From Entomortierella parvispora (Eukaryota; Mortierellomycota; Mortierellomycetes; Mortierellales; Mortierellaceae), in contig OY752151.1 in assembly GCA_963573315.1 (NCBI GenBank), positions 620,001 to 684,000 of the forward strand: DNA of 64,000 nucleotides, read 5' to 3'. Positions 11,975 through 22,864 of this stretch are shown one piece after another. The position numbers and the translations under genes are program-made. The number at the start of each line of letters is the position of its first letter. Positions within the stretch are counted from its first letter, which is position 1. A model generated the notes under the pieces. That model searched no databases, had not been told where the DNA came from, and saw only the letters and a program-made list of their open reading frames with translations.

Positions 11975-13426
11975 ATGGCCACAATCGCGATTGACCCACG
12001 AATTCCCTTCATGGCAGACATGCATGAGCTCGAAAGGAAGCGCAGTCGCGAAGCTCGACGAGCAACCTTGACTGATGAAGACAAAGGTCTTGTCTACTGG
12101 CAGGTAAGATGGTCTAAATCACCCCGCAACCCCGTTGGTCAAAAAAAGGAAACATAACCATAGGCAAAGAAGAGTAAACGGCGTCTCACACATTTCTCTC
12201 TTTTTTCCTATATATTTATTTCAAAGGACTGGTGCGATGATAGGGGTTTGGAGAAAATACCGACAAGAGAACAAATGGTCGAATTCACGCGTGAGTTTGT
12301 CCTACCAATGGAGGCAGCTATTAACGAGAGGCTCCGCCATGATCCAACGAGTGAGAAGCCGTTCTGTGGGAGAACAGTCTTTATTGAACCAGTACTCCGA
12401 TACAGAGCCAGGATGCAGTCTCGAACTGCACAATCAAAGAGCCCACAAGAATCGACCACGCGAGACGGAGTGATGGTAGCAGTAGTAAAGAGCGAGGACT
12501 CGGCGGCGAGAATATCTTATACCCGCTCCTCTTCAGAGAGATCTAAGCGGCAAGCAACGAATCATTTGGTGTCTTCTACCACCAAAAAAAAGTCAACATC
12601 AAGGACAGCCGCCTCCTCCATCGATATTTCAGAAGTACGCCGAAGCCCTCGGTCGTCCGCCTCGCAAACGAAACAAGAACCTATCAGCCCAGTACTGCCT
12701 TTGCTCAGATCCCAGGCTATCCCCTCTCTCAACTTGCCGACACCAACACGTCTGACTCTGGAGATGCCATTACCTTCACCTTCATCTGAATCAAAACCAA
12801 AAGCGCCCCAGCCGCTCCGGAAAAGTAATTCTTTGAACAATAGCCAGGAAACAAAGCGGAATCTCCGGTCTTTAAGAAGCACCAATGGCGGAACCATCAA
12901 GGATAGCGAGCAAGTCAAATCGCCTCTTGTAGGATCTAAGGGTCAAGAAAGCCGAGAAACTGTGAATCACAAACTACCGTCTTTGCCCATAAACGCGAAT
13001 GGACACACTCAAAACAAACTCGTCTTGCGATCATCGACAGCATCCTCCGCCGACCCCAAGAACGACTCGTTCCCTCTTCCAATCCGGGATTTTAATTCGA
13101 TACAGGACATATGGACTGAATGGACACAGGGGTGGAAGGGAGAACCCTCTATGGAGTCTTTGATCAAAATTCATGGGAGACTATGGAGAGAACCAAAGCA
13201 CCAAAAGCACCAGTATCATTTCTATTGCAGGGACTCGTTGGTGGTCACGATTCGAGATGTAGTTGATCGGGGCGTAGTCCCTTCTGCGGAGCATGCGATC
13301 CAGATACTAGAAAAATCTCGAGGCAATCTAAAACTTGGGTCTTTCAAAAGGGCTGGCGGATTTAAGGTGATTACGAAAGCTTGGGGTGTACCTTCAATGC
13401 GAAAGCTTGGGATGTACCTGCAATAA
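11975..13426 (+). CDS. GCR1_C-like / Crypton-related protein, one-module member, 442 aa
   Basis: Exon 1 is 11975-12103 and exon 2 is 12227-13426. The intron splits VYWQ from DWCDDRG, the same place as in the related genes of this window. The order is: N-terminal module (DEDKGLVYWQ / DWCDDRG...PTREQMVEF...VLPMEAAINERL, residues about 30-105), a long Ser/Thr/Lys-rich disordered linker, then a C-terminal module (IWTEWTQGWKGEPSMESL...RLWREP). The C-terminal module resembles the GCR1_C DNA-binding domain seen in fungal activators and Crypton elements. This member lacks the RFKAEEF-linked middle copy found in the others. Nuclear location and DNA binding are inferred from the domain resemblance and basic linker. 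Confidence 0.75.
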
Positions 13427-14024
13427 CCAAACTGTAGACAAAGCCGGGGCGGTCTGCCCATCTGCCGTTCCGGGCACTGACCATTTGTTGGAATAAATGT
13501 GTTTACTTGGAAGGCATAAAAAATGGTGACCCATTGTGGGTGTGTTTAGGCGTATCGAATCTCGCTTTTTTTTTCATTTTGTTTTATTCCAAAAACAAAA
13601 CACTTTTGGAGGAGACCTCGTCGGGTGAAGGCGCAAAACTTCAACACTGAGAAGGGATGATAGTAGCAAGAGAACAGTATTAATAAGAATTGTCCACTCG
13701 TTCTTTCTTCAGGTTGTTTACTCTCTTTCCATCATCCCTTCAACTTTTCGTTGTCCAGTTGTCCGCGGTGTGAGAGGTTACCCTGAAGAGATGTTTCCGA
13801 AATCGTTGAACTCTTCACTTCTTTTTTGTCTGAATGTCTGAGGCAGATCGTCCTATTTTCGACTTCTTTGCAATTCTATAGAGGAAATTAATATGTCCGC
13901 GTGGAATTATCCGTGGAAATTGTGGTCGTCAATGTTGACAGAGACAGGCTGAGGGCCCTCAAGTAGGGGTTTGGGGTCAGGGCGGAATTTACAACTTCCT
14001 AGGTGATGGTGTCGTCTTTATTTT
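13427..14024. other. Intergenic spacer between convergent genes
   Basis: The 3' flanks of two converging genes; A/T-rich with T-runs near 13563-13585. Nothing else recognised. Confidence 0.5.
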
Positions 14025-16235
14025 TTAAAAGAATCTACAAGTATTATTCTGCTCGCTCAATCCTGCCAGATCTTGCGCTTTGCGAGGAAGCGGGGATGCA
14101 CGATTTTCAATGTCCGTTAAACAGAGACCTGTCATTTCCGGCCAACGTTTCAACCGAGTTTCTGGACTTGCCTTGATCAAAGTGGACAGGGAAGGCCAGC
14201 GTTGTCTCTGCTGCGAGCGTTGTTGATCCAATAGTTCACGGTCATAGTCTCGTACCTCATCCAAGGCCAGAGTCACATCCTCCATGGTGCCAATCAATGC
14301 CAAATTAGGATCCCACCAAGACTGACGACAAGATTCGTCAAGGGGGTTTGATCCACTTTCCAGTATCCTAAACTCTCTATCATCCTCATTATCGCCAACC
14401 AACTCCTTCTCCCCCCAGTTAAAAGTTTTTTTTTGCGTGGAAAAAACCCTCTTATTGTCCTCTAAAGTCGTCGAAACCCAATCCTGGTCGTCCAAAGCTG
14501 CCAACCCTCCAACTTTTAGCCACCGCATCTCTTCATACGCCGTCCTTTCCGGGAATTCGCACAAGAAATAAACCATCAGCCTCACCATCTTTTGTAGTCG
14601 TGACAGGATCGGAAGGCCCCAGCGCAGGTCCATATTGGTCATCCCCACTTGTACATCCAATTCTTTCAGAGCAGGCGTGAACCGTGTCAGATAGCCAAAG
14701 ACCAAACGGGAATTTCGAGGATTCTCTAATTCGCGCCTTCTTTGCTCCTCCAGCGACAGAGGCATCCGAGCGCCGATTCGAGAGTAGAAACAGATCACCA
14801 GAGTCTTCAGCCGTCTGCACACCCAGGTCTCCTTGGGCTTACTAATTTGTATTTCCATCTCGGGCGAAATTTGCTCAAAGAATTGTCCATAGATATCCAA
14901 GTCCTCGACCGCAAATGAAACATAGCGAGCGTCCAGGGATTCCAACAATGGCGAGACGCAAAGAAATTGATGAAGAGCTGGTCCAATCCGTGGGCGTGAT
15001 TGCTCCTGGATCTGTCTCCAGTTTCCTCTACTCAAGATGAGTGATGTCACAAAGTTGGTCTTGAGTGGGGGCATGGTCCTCTTCCAGGGTAAAGTTTCCG
15101 GTCCAGGATTGAAAAGAGCTCGAGTAAACTCACTAAAATCCTCAGTGTAACAAGTCCAAGTCTGAAGGATGCATCCAAAGCGCGCCACAAGAGCCATCGT
15201 TCCCTCCCGCGTCACAGTTTTCGCCTTTGGGAGAACCAGTGTTTCCAGGTTTCCAAGGTTTGGATGGTGTCCGAGGAGTAGCATCAGTGAAGAAGATGGG
15301 GTTTCATCCGATAAAATATCCTGGAAAGAAACATTCTTGAGGTGCAGGTGCTTCAATCCAGGCGAGAGCTCAAGGATAGCCTCCAGAACTCCAGTTGGGA
15401 AAAAGATGCTATCAAATCGCAGGGCCCGAAGATGGGAGGACACCAGAGGTTGTATCAGCTGTTGCTTTCGCCAATCGCTGTTGAAGCTCTTGCCTCTGTT
15501 TAGATTCATGTCGATGACTGACCGGATATCTGCGTCGCTCCAGTCCATGGTGAAGGGGCGACCGGAATAAATCGCGTTGGACTCGATAGTTAGCACCTCC
15601 AGGTGTGGGAGCCACATGAAGAATGCATCCACGTTCATGGCTTTGACGAGATGTCCGAGTTTCAGGCGAAGGGTCGTTAAAGACGAAGCAGATAAGGAGG
15701 GTAGAAGCATATGCAGGTCGAGATGGTGGGTTTTGTAATGGAGACGTTCGTCCGTCAGGGTCAACTCCTTCAGCGTGCAACCGGGCTTGGAGTCGTTGTC
15801 GGTGGAGGCGGCACTCAGATTCAGTCCCGAACGGACGACGAGGTGTAGACTAGACCATTCTTGGCTAAAATGCTTGTGCGAGGACTGGATGATGAAATGA
15901 AGAACTTCGGCCCTTGGTAACTTTGAACACCAGACCTGGTCGACGGGAGCAGAGTCCGGGTTGCGGTTCTGTTGTCGATCATGAAAGTCGTAGACGAGCT
16001 CCCGACGTAGCAGCCGTCGTGAGCACAGGTACCAATCGCGGCTCACCAGCCTGGTGCAAGAGTGAAGCGTCGGTTGGTCGAGATACGAAAAGATGTCTTC
16101 GAGGATCTCTAGGACTGACAGGGCAGCAGCAGTGGCGGGTGTCTCTTTCTGTAGAGATGCATCGGACCGAGATGGAGGCTGGACGGAGAGTGCAGCACGG
16201 AATCGGGCGACCAGCGTCATGGGCGGTGGGCACAA
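14025..16235 (-). CDS. F-box/LRR protein, 736 aa
   Basis: A single exon. The F-box-like segment (about residues 38-80: LSVLEILEDIFSYLDQPTLH, then RLVSRDWYLCSRRLLRREL) is followed by a long leucine-rich array with typical repeats such as SLTTLRLKLGHLVK and LLESLDARYVSF. It probably recruits targets to an SCF ubiquitin ligase. The first Met (16235) is used; a second Met six codons in is equally possible. An acidic, Asn/Asp-rich insert (VGDNEDDREF) interrupts the C-terminal half. It is divergent from the other F-box proteins here: the RPW-C motif of the 5920, 45441 and 50756 group is absent, with WVCRRLKTLVI in the comparable place. Confidence 0.85.
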   Translation of the reverse strand: MCPPPMTLVARFRAALSVQPPSRSDASLQKETPATAAALSVLEILEDIFSYLDQPTLHSCTRLVSRDWYLCSRRLLRRELVYDFHDRQQNRNPDSAPVDQVWCSKLPRAEVLHFIIQSSHKHFSQEWSSLHLVVRSGLNLSAASTDNDSKPGCTLKELTLTDERLHYKTHHLDLHMLLPSLSASSLTTLRLKLGHLVKAMNVDAFFMWLPHLEVLTIESNAIYSGRPFTMDWSDADIRSVIDMNLNRGKSFNSDWRKQQLIQPLVSSHLRALRFDSIFFPTGVLEAILELSPGLKHLHLKNVSFQDILSDETPSSSLMLLLGHHPNLGNLETLVLPKAKTVTREGTMALVARFGCILQTWTCYTEDFSEFTRALFNPGPETLPWKRTMPPLKTNFVTSLILSRGNWRQIQEQSRPRIGPALHQFLCVSPLLESLDARYVSFAVEDLDIYGQFFEQISPEMEIQISKPKETWVCRRLKTLVICFYSRIGARMPLSLEEQRRRELENPRNSRLVFGYLTRFTPALKELDVQVGMTNMDLRWGLPILSRLQKMVRLMVYFLCEFPERTAYEEMRWLKVGGLAALDDQDWVSTTLEDNKRVFSTQKKTFNWGEKELVGDNEDDREFRILESGSNPLDESCRQSWWDPNLALIGTMEDVTLALDEVRDYDRELLDQQRSQQRQRWPSLSTLIKASPETRLKRWPEMTGLCLTDIENRASPLPRKAQDLAGLSEQNNTCRFF

Positions 16236-16871
16236 ATGTCGATGCAGATGGGAATGGCGGGGTTGAGACGGACGGACGAAACGAAACGAAGCGAAGCGGA
16301 CGCAGGGAACTGAACTCGACTCTGTTCATGAACGCACTGCAGGCTAAAGAAGTGCGCAGACCGTGGGACAAAGATTTTTTTGGTGCTTCAAGAGGGGAAA
16401 GAGCAACCCTTGGCAGGGCCCTTCGCCCAACCACCAGCGCGCGCGTAGAATCGGTTTCATCGCTACCGTGTCATGACTGGCGCGCTCTGTCTTCAAGTAA
16501 TAACGTGGGCGCCAGTGGCGATGAACGCGTTTCGTGAAGCTCCACGCAACGGCTTGACTGCATGGAACGAGACCGCTCCGCACATCCATCCATCCGTCTG
16601 CCTTGACCACCCACTCGCTTGAACTCCCCTCTCCTCCCGCCTAAGCACACACACACTACACCAAGGTTAATTCCAGTAAGTTATGGTGAAAGGAAATCGA
16701 GCTTCCCCACACTCGTCGAGGAAACAAACGACAAGTTGGACCTTTTTTTTTTTTTTTTTTTTTTTTTGCAACATTTTTTTTTTTTAGTATTGTTTGTGGG
16801 CTGAGGGAAATCTCGATCGGCGGTGGGTTCAAGAGCAGGGACCAGAGAATCACTCCATCCATATTGAAAGA
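16236..16871. other. Upstream spacer with long poly-T tracts
   Basis: Upstream region of the F-box gene and of the tRNA gene. It holds a 25-nt T run at 16743-16767 and a 12-nt T run at 16774-16785. Length variation from sequencing or slippage is likely there. No gene seen. Confidence 0.6.
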
Positions 16872-16978
16872 GGAGAGGTGGCCGAGTGGTCTAAGGCGCT
16901 GCAAACTCAAAACATCATCCATCTGGTTCTGCCGCAGTCTATGTTAGGTAGTCGTGGGTTCGAATCCCTCCCTCTCCC
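16872..16978 (+). tRNA. tRNA-Leu-like gene with an intron; anticodon uncertain
   Basis: The acceptor arms GGAGAGG (16872-16878) and CCTCTCC (16971-16977) pair perfectly. The A box (TGGCCGAGTGG, from 16879) and B box (GGTTCGAATCC, from 16957) are canonical. The D-arm wording and the long variable arm point to leucine. At 107 nt it is some 20 nt longer than a mature tRNA-Leu, so an intron next to the anticodon is expected. CAA at 16908-16910, preceded by T, is the best anticodon candidate. The anticodon stem does not close cleanly by eye: the CTGC/GCAG pairing leaves two or more extra bases. A T-rich pol III terminator-like run follows near 16983-16990. Confidence 0.75.
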
Positions 16979-17149
16979 CATCTTTATTTTTTCCTTCTCT
17001 GGTCAAGGCGTCACCATCAATTGTTGATACGCGTGATTCCTGAAGAGTCCATCCAGTCTTCCTGTTCGCAGATCCCAGTCAATCGTCTGCAGTTTCCTGT
17101 CGAGAAGGCAACAAGGAGGTTGCGCAATTGTCAAGTTCTAGACATTCTT

Positions 17150-19240
17150 TTATTTTTGCTTCGATGTTCCAGCAGAATGACCTTCCCTCGGCCTTCTTTT
17201 CTCTTCTACTTTCCAGATAGCTTTTAGGCGCTGCAGGGCCGGACTAACAGCGAATTGTTTGGCTGTCTTCTCGCCACGAGCTTCCTCCATGGCCTGGATG
17301 GCTTCCTTGGCCGAGGGTACGGCCCCAGTCGAGACGGCCTTTTTGATGATATTCACCAATCTTTGTTTGATCTGGAAAAGTGCATCGATTTTGTCGTCTC
17401 GGTTTTTAGCCTCATCTTTCCAAGGCTTGCCATGTTCCCTGATCCAGGACTCCATCGAGGGCTCGCCCTGCCATCCCTCTGTCCACTCTATCCAGATATT
17501 ATCGGCCGAATTAAATGTCCTGATTGGAAACGAGGGCGCTACGGCCTTGGTCTCAGTCCCATTCGTCAAGGACGGATCCAACCTGACCCGTTTCTGAGAT
17601 GGTCCTCCACTGTCTCTCTCCTCAACCTTGCCTTTTCCTTGCAGCTCGGTCTCGGCGGCGAGCTCGCGTTGAACTCGAAGAGCATCCGCCAGGGTGTTGA
17701 TTCCAGTTACGCCTTGAAGTCTTTCTAGGGCTTGAATAGCCTCCGTATTAGTGTGTCCATCGTGAAGGACTAACCGTACGTACTCTTCTACTATACAAGA
17801 TCGCACTTTGGATGTACCCATGTCAGCTATATTCCACCATCGGCCCGCGAAGATGATATTGAGATCCTGGATCGCCGGCTCATCCTTCAAACCAAAGCGC
17901 CATTCTTGAAGAACTTGAGGGACGGTTTTGACATCGTTACTCCAATTATATTTGAAAGCTCCCAGCATTGCCTGTGGACTTGAAATGTATCCAGGAGCCA
18001 TCAACTGGAATTCTTCAGCCTTGAACATGGGATAAAGTTCTTCGTCAATTGTTTCCGGATGGTCGCCGCCGTCATACGGAGTTTGCTCGACTTCAAAGGA
18101 GGTGTCCGTAGACAAGCCAGGGTGAGGAGGGGATACGAGTGTAGAATACAGTGTCACGTTTGACGCCACCTTAATAGGACCATCAGATGGAGTAGAGAGG
18201 GGTCGATTTGGATCACCTGGCAAACCCACTCGTCGTGAAAGAGCTGGTGCTGGTGGGCTGGATGAGCTGGATGAGCTGGATGAGCCGTAAGCCCAAATCG
18301 AGCCACGAATGCTGGTTGTGACAGATGTAGTGACTATGTTGGAGGTACTGGATTCATTGGATGCACAGGAAGTTCTGTATGTTCCCGCTGAGCTGGATGT
18401 GCTGGTTCTCATCGGTGTGATAGATGTGACAGCTGGGTCTACACCTTGGTTGACAGATATTGGGGTGGTTGCCTGTACTTCTAGTTCACCTTTGGCGATA
18501 AAGGAATCTTGCATTCCAAACAAGCGCTTTCTATGGAGTCCTTGTTCCAGGCCAACAACAGGCGGCGATCCTGGTCTTCCCTGTCCCTCTTGTAACGATA
18601 CTTCCTGATGATGAAGTGATAGAAGTGGGTCTGTCTCCATTGACACGGTAACTGCCGTCGTTTGTGGCGATCTTCCATCACATGTTGATAGCGCCGATAG
18701 AGCTACGAAAGCAGATATTGGTGTTTGAGTTGATTTTTGTTTCCGTGCCGACATGGCTTGTAATCCAACATCAACGCCTTTTCTAGAAATAGGAGTTTGT
18801 GTCGAGAAGTGCTGCCGGGCTGGCGCGACTTGCACGCTCCTGTTCACACCCGAAGCCTTTGGTGTCTGAGTCGACATATGAGATTTTTTTGCTGGAATGC
18901 TTGACGATATCTGTGCTGGCTCTGTAGTCGCCAATGCCCCCAGTGCCTTGTCCCTGAACCTCAGGACTGGCTCAACAAACACTTTGACTCCTTGAAGAAG
19001 GGCCTTGGTCGGGTCTTGTTGGGCCTGAATTGTCACTGCCTCCTCCATTGGGGCCACAAAGTCGGTAATATAACAAGCGAGAGAGCTCCAGGTTGGCACC
19101 TTATCGACTCCCTCTCTATCGCACCAGAGTTCCCAATAGGCAAGACCTTTGTCCTCCTCTGGCAGGGTTTTTCGTCTCTCCTGTAGCTTCGCATCCAATT
19201 GCTGTGCATCCGTGAGGAATGGGCCATCTTTTGTACTCAT
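17150..19240 (-). CDS. GCR1_C-like / Crypton-related protein, two modules, no intron, 696 aa
   Basis: A single open frame. The order is: N-terminal module (LPEEDKGLAYWELWCDREG...PTWSSL...VAPMEEAV, residues about 25-100), and a Ser/Thr/Gln-rich linker with a threefold FSTQTPISRKG / KSTQTPISAF style repeat and a seven-serine tract. Then come the motif FKAEEFQL, a first W-E-W module (VLQEWRFGLKDEPAIQDL), and a C-terminal module (IWIEWTEGWQGEPSMESWI...AVPSAKEAIQAMEEARG). It lacks the intron that splits YWE from DWC in four relatives; the two halves are simply fused. It probably binds DNA in the nucleus, by resemblance to GCR1_C. The gap to the next gene upstream (ending 19786) is small. Confidence 0.75.
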   Translation of the reverse strand: MSTKDGPFLTDAQQLDAKLQERRKTLPEEDKGLAYWELWCDREGVDKVPTWSSLACYITDFVAPMEEAVTIQAQQDPTKALLQGVKVFVEPVLRFRDKALGALATTEPAQISSSIPAKKSHMSTQTPKASGVNRSVQVAPARQHFSTQTPISRKGVDVGLQAMSARKQKSTQTPISAFVALSALSTCDGRSPQTTAVTVSMETDPLLSLHHQEVSLQEGQGRPGSPPVVGLEQGLHRKRLFGMQDSFIAKGELEVQATTPISVNQGVDPAVTSITPMRTSTSSSAGTYRTSCASNESSTSNIVTTSVTTSIRGSIWAYGSSSSSSSSSPPAPALSRRVGLPGDPNRPLSTPSDGPIKVASNVTLYSTLVSPPHPGLSTDTSFEVEQTPYDGGDHPETIDEELYPMFKAEEFQLMAPGYISSPQAMLGAFKYNWSNDVKTVPQVLQEWRFGLKDEPAIQDLNIIFAGRWWNIADMGTSKVRSCIVEEYVRLVLHDGHTNTEAIQALERLQGVTGINTLADALRVQRELAAETELQGKGKVEERDSGGPSQKRVRLDPSLTNGTETKAVAPSFPIRTFNSADNIWIEWTEGWQGEPSMESWIREHGKPWKDEAKNRDDKIDALFQIKQRLVNIIKKAVSTGAVPSAKEAIQAMEEARGEKTAKQFAVSPALQRLKAIWKVEEKRRPREGHSAGTSKQK
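18255..18285. repeat. 9-bp tandem repeat inside coding sequence
   Basis: The unit GCTGGATGA repeats about three times and encodes the polyserine tract of the protein on the minus strand. Confidence 0.6.
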
Positions 19241-19324
19241 CTTAATGCTTCCTAACTTTACACATTCAAATATTAAGAAATGTTGTTACAGTCTGTCGAG
19301 AAAACAAAAGGATAGAAATACTGG

Positions 19325-19785
19325 TTACCTTGAAGGGGATCTGCTTGCGATGTGAAGGGCATGGGGAAAAAAACCGTTTCTCCTGAAGTCGCATGCATGC
19401 GCGTAGGCATGGTGATTACACGTGACCTGAGGCAAAGCTGTGGCAAAGTTGTGGCAAAGCTGTGGCAAAGCTGTGGCCACCCGTCCAAAGCTGTGCTTGA
19501 CAGCCCTGACTCCCTGAGCAGCCATCCGAGCAAAATCAAAGGCCGTTTTCAACCCCGCGGTGACATTCCATTGCTTGACAATCTCCTTGAAGTCCTGAAT
19601 TGAAACGTATACCCCCACCGAACGTCCGCCCCGGAGGCCCGGTTCTTGAAACGAAACAAGGTATAACGCTTGAAGTACGGCTGCTTTCCCCACCACGGCT
19701 TTCCATAAATCTTGATCAAGGATTCCAAGGACGGCTCTCTGTTCCAACCCAGTGTCCACCCTCGCCAAATTTGCTTTGACAAAGC
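19325..19785 (-). pseudogene. Decayed C-terminal GCR1_C-like module
   Basis: Directly downstream of the stop codon (TGA, 19786-19788) of the gene at 19786-21208, the same frame continues with a clear module: SKQIWRGWTLGWNREPSLES then KIYGKPWWGK. It then loses frame. The continuation (VSIQDFKEIVKQW...FDFARMAAQGVRAVKH) sits in a second frame. One nonsense codon plus one frameshift separate this from a full-length relative. The four-unit 11-bp repeat at 19431-19474 lies at its far end. Confidence 0.6.
19431..19474. repeat. 11-bp tandem repeat, four units
   Basis: Four head-to-tail copies of GGCAAAGCTGT (one with a C-to-T change) lie in the decayed 3' end of the GCR1_C-like gene. Slippage may have contributed to the loss of that end. 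Confidence 0.8.
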
Positions 19786-21208
19786 TCACACGTCGGATTG
19801 AGAATGGTCATTGCCCTCTCCTCTAGGACGTTTCAGCAAGATCTCTGGATTAGGGGTATCACTCGCCTGTCGCTTCGCCGGTTTCCTTTCGCGTCGGGCG
19901 AGAATGGCAGAGTAGAGAGTTGACAAAGAACCCGAGCTTCGTAGTCGCTCCAAAGTCTCGATGGCTCCCTTTTCCGACAGCTTCTCTTTCAAGACTAGTC
20001 GCTTATACTCCTTTACAATCCCGCTTCTCTTTTGGTACCGACTTCTATCAGACTCTGCTCTCCAGTGTATGTGGTACTTGTTGTTGAGATGTTGAACTGC
20101 GGGACCTCCATGAATTCCAAAGAGCCATTCCTGGAGAACATCGTGTACGGTCATGACTTTTGTGCTCAGGTATTGTTTTGTAACCCTAGCTGGATCGACG
20201 GCTCCCCTCCTGCATAAAGAAAGTGTATGCATCATCTCTGGATCAAAATGGGTGTAACATTCAGCAGAACCTGTATTGGTATCGGCGTCGGCGTAGTCCT
20301 GATCATTTCGCTTCTGATATTTTGGCTCGCAGGGCATCTCGACAACCTCACTCGGCACCAGCTTTGATGCGACAGAAGGCACTCCTGACTGAACAACGGT
20401 TTTCTGCTCTGAAGACACCTTCTCGTGGCTTAACCCCGTTGAAGGTTGGGCAACAGGATTTTCCTGACAATCTCCAGCATGGTCCAGCTCTGGGTCGGTC
20501 ATCCGCAGCCTTTGATGACTTGGCTTATGATTGGGTTTACGAGTCGTCCCAAGACCATCGGTGAAAGCCAGTACTGAAGACGTCGCAGAGAGTGTATGAG
20601 GCTGAGTGGTAGGTAGTTGCTTCTCCGGCACCAGATTTTCAGGGTTGGACTTTGTTGGCGGCATGACCATAGGTATCTCTATACTTTTCATGCTTCCCAT
20701 CACCGGTGCCTCTCTGCTTGTTGGCTCCGATTTGTGGTGAATCCCGTCAGTCGCCAGCCGATGCCTTATCAGCCTCTGAAGTCGAAATATCGGCAGTATA
20801 AAGGCCCTTGTGCCGTTGATAGGTCTGATCGACGAGTCCAAAAGCGAAAGACTATTGACCTTATCCTCCATTGGTGCCACCACTTCCTCTGCAAACTGGG
20901 CAACCTTTTCCCAAGTCGGCACTCGGTCCCAGCCATTTTCCTCGCACCAGTCCTTCAAAAGTGCAAACAAGGGACAGTCAATAAGAAATCAAGGGCTACG
21001 CTGGCACATTCAAGGCATTGTCTAAAAAAACACCATTCACTGCTCAGTATGTGAATACCTCCCAATAAATGAGTCCTCTGTCTTCCTCTGGCAATAAAGC
21101 GAAACGAATGGCCCGCAGCCGTTGCTTCAGCTTCTCATCCTCCAAGTCAGAATGCCCGAGAGAGGTGTCCAAGTCAGTCGACCATTTCTGTTGGTGGGTG
21201 AGGTCCAT
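19786..21208 (-). CDS. GCR1_C-like / Crypton-related protein, C-terminally truncated
   Basis: Exon 1 is 21208-21059 (150 nt, exactly 50 codons) and exon 2 is 20952-19786. The GT-AG intron splits LIYWE from DWCEENGWDRVPTWEKV. The N-terminal module continues to VVAPMEDKV. A Ser/Thr-rich linker and a first W-E-W module follow (VLQEWLFGIHGGPAVQHL...IVKEYKRLVL). The reading frame then stops at QSDV, 6 codons before the second module would begin; that module is still readable downstream (19325-19785). The protein, 438 residues, would keep one of its two modules. I cannot tell whether it is still functional. Confidence 0.65.
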
Positions 21209-21640
21209 GATTGGCTAGGAACAAAAAAGGTCCGAATGAAATCAGCACATCGGTACTCATCGATGCTGACCGTCTTGCATGCATGTGTATTCCAGTGGCG
21301 ATCAGTTAGTTACCTGCGTGTAGGGCTCAAAAGACTGAATGATGCAGCATTTGGCTGTTTGCACTTTCTCTTTCAAGCTCGTGGTCACGTGGTCTTTTTT
21401 TCTTTTTTTTTTTTTTTTTTTTGCAACGACGCGTTTCGTGTGGTTGTAGAGCGAAGCGCCCTCGGTTTTTATTGAGCCATTGGTGGTTCTTTTGAGTTTT
21501 TACAGGGACTAAATACAAAGCAGGTGTCGTGACTTTCATGAAAAGGGGAGGCAAATGAAGGGATGAAGAAAAAAAAGCGAAAATTCGTCTATCAACTTGT
21601 AATACAAGTCAGGATGTGTTTTTTTTGCAACTGCTGTCGT
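21209..21640. other. Intergenic spacer with a T-rich tract
   Basis: Contains a near-pure T tract around 21396-21422. It separates the GCR1_C-like gene (minus strand, starting 21208) from the 3' end of the subtilase gene. No gene recognised. Confidence 0.5.
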
Positions 21641-22864
21641 TTACTTGGCTCCGTTGAAGACCATCAAGTTGGCAGAACCGCGGAGACCACCGCGGACGGC
21701 GTTCTTAGTAGCGGTCGAGGTCAAAGTCTTGTAGACCTGAGAGGCTGACTTGAGGTTGGACTGGGAGCTCAAGTACAAAGCCGCGACACCGACAACGTGA
21801 GGGGTGGCCATCGAAGTACCAGAAATGGTGTTGCGGGCATTCCTGCTGCCGATCCAAGCACTAGTGATCTGAACTCCGGGTCCAAAGATCTTCACACATT
21901 TGCCGAAAGACGAGAACGAGGCCACATTGTCCGAGATATCCGACGCTCCGACAGCAAAGGCAGCGGGAGCACCGGAAGGCGAGCCGTTGCAGGCGTTCTG
22001 GTTTCGATCGTTTCCGGCAGCAACGATCACGGGAATGTTGGCTCGGAAAAGACGGGCTGCAGCATCGTTCACAGCTCGGGAGGACCCGCCTCCAAGAGAC
22101 ATGTTCACGACTGCCTTCTTTCCCTTGTTATTCTTGACGACCCAATCCATGGCCGCCACAATGCCAGAGTTCAAACCCTGACCCTGGGCGTTCAAGACCT
22201 TGACACCCACCAAGTTGACCTTCTTGGCCACACCATATGTCGCGCCACCAATGGTTCCGGAAACGTGAGTACCATGGCCGTTCTCATCCGTGTTAGGCGA
22301 TCCCTGGACAAAGTTGGCGCCCATCTTTGCACGACCCTGGAACTCAACGTGGGCAGTGTTAATACCCGTGTCGATGACATAGGCAGTCACTCCAGCACCG
22401 GCCTGGTCGGGGAACTTGTAGGAAGTCCGCTGGTTTCTAAGAGAACCACGCTGGGAAACACGAGGGAGACCCCAGGAAGGAGGGGAGTTTTGAACACCCT
22501 GGTGAATCGTGACGATTTGATCTTGCTCAATGTAGTCAATTTCATCCATACCCAACAGCTCCTTGAGGGCAGTATTGACGTTACCACCGCTGGCCTTGAG
22601 GTGGTAGCCATGGAAGGACTCGAATTTGTGGTTGATGGAGAGCTTGGGACCACCATTGCGGCCGTTATGAACTCGGCGGACAAGATTGTCGAGCTTAGGC
22701 TGGAAGGACGAAGTCGAGGAGGCGTCCTTGAGAACGACAATGTAGGATCCAGCAACGGCCGTGGCATTGACACCGCCTTGAGCGTTGATGAAGGAGGGAG
22801 CAGCGTCAACCGAGGTCGAAGACCAGGCCAAGCAGGCAACAACGAGGAGAGAAATGTACTTCAT
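21641..22864 (-). CDS. Secreted subtilisin-like serine protease (S8, proteinase K type), 407 aa
   Basis: Extracellular protease, probably nutritional. The signal peptide is residues 1-21 ([21 protein letters not shown]). An I9-type propeptide inhibitor follows (SYIVVLKD...[15 protein letters not shown], to about residue 125). The mature S8 domain carries all three catalytic motifs: Asp in [13 protein letters not shown], His in [13 protein letters not shown] and Ser in [12 protein letters not shown], plus the oxyanion Asn in [11 protein letters not shown]. The length of about 400 is normal for the family. It is a single exon; the start is the Met of the signal peptide. A TATA-like box lies 157 bp upstream. 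Confidence 0.95.
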   Translation of the reverse strand: MKYISLLVVACLAWSSTSVDAAPSFINAQGGVNATAVAGSYIVVLKDASSTSSFQPKLDNLVRRVHNGRNGGPKLSINHKFESFHGYHLKASGGNVNTALKELLGMDEIDYIEQDQIVTIHQGVQNSPPSWGLPRVSQRGSLRNQRTSYKFPDQAGAGVTAYVIDTGINTAHVEFQGRAKMGANFVQGSPNTDENGHGTHVSGTIGGATYGVAKKVNLVGVKVLNAQGQGLNSGIVAAMDWVVKNNKGKKAVVNMSLGGGSSRAVNDAAARLFRANIPVIVAAGNDRNQNACNGSPSGAPAAFAVGASDISDNVASFSSFGKCVKIFGPGVQITSAWIGSRNARNTISGTSMATPHVVGVAALYLSSQSNLKSASQVYKTLTSTATKNAVRGGLRGSANLMVFNGAK

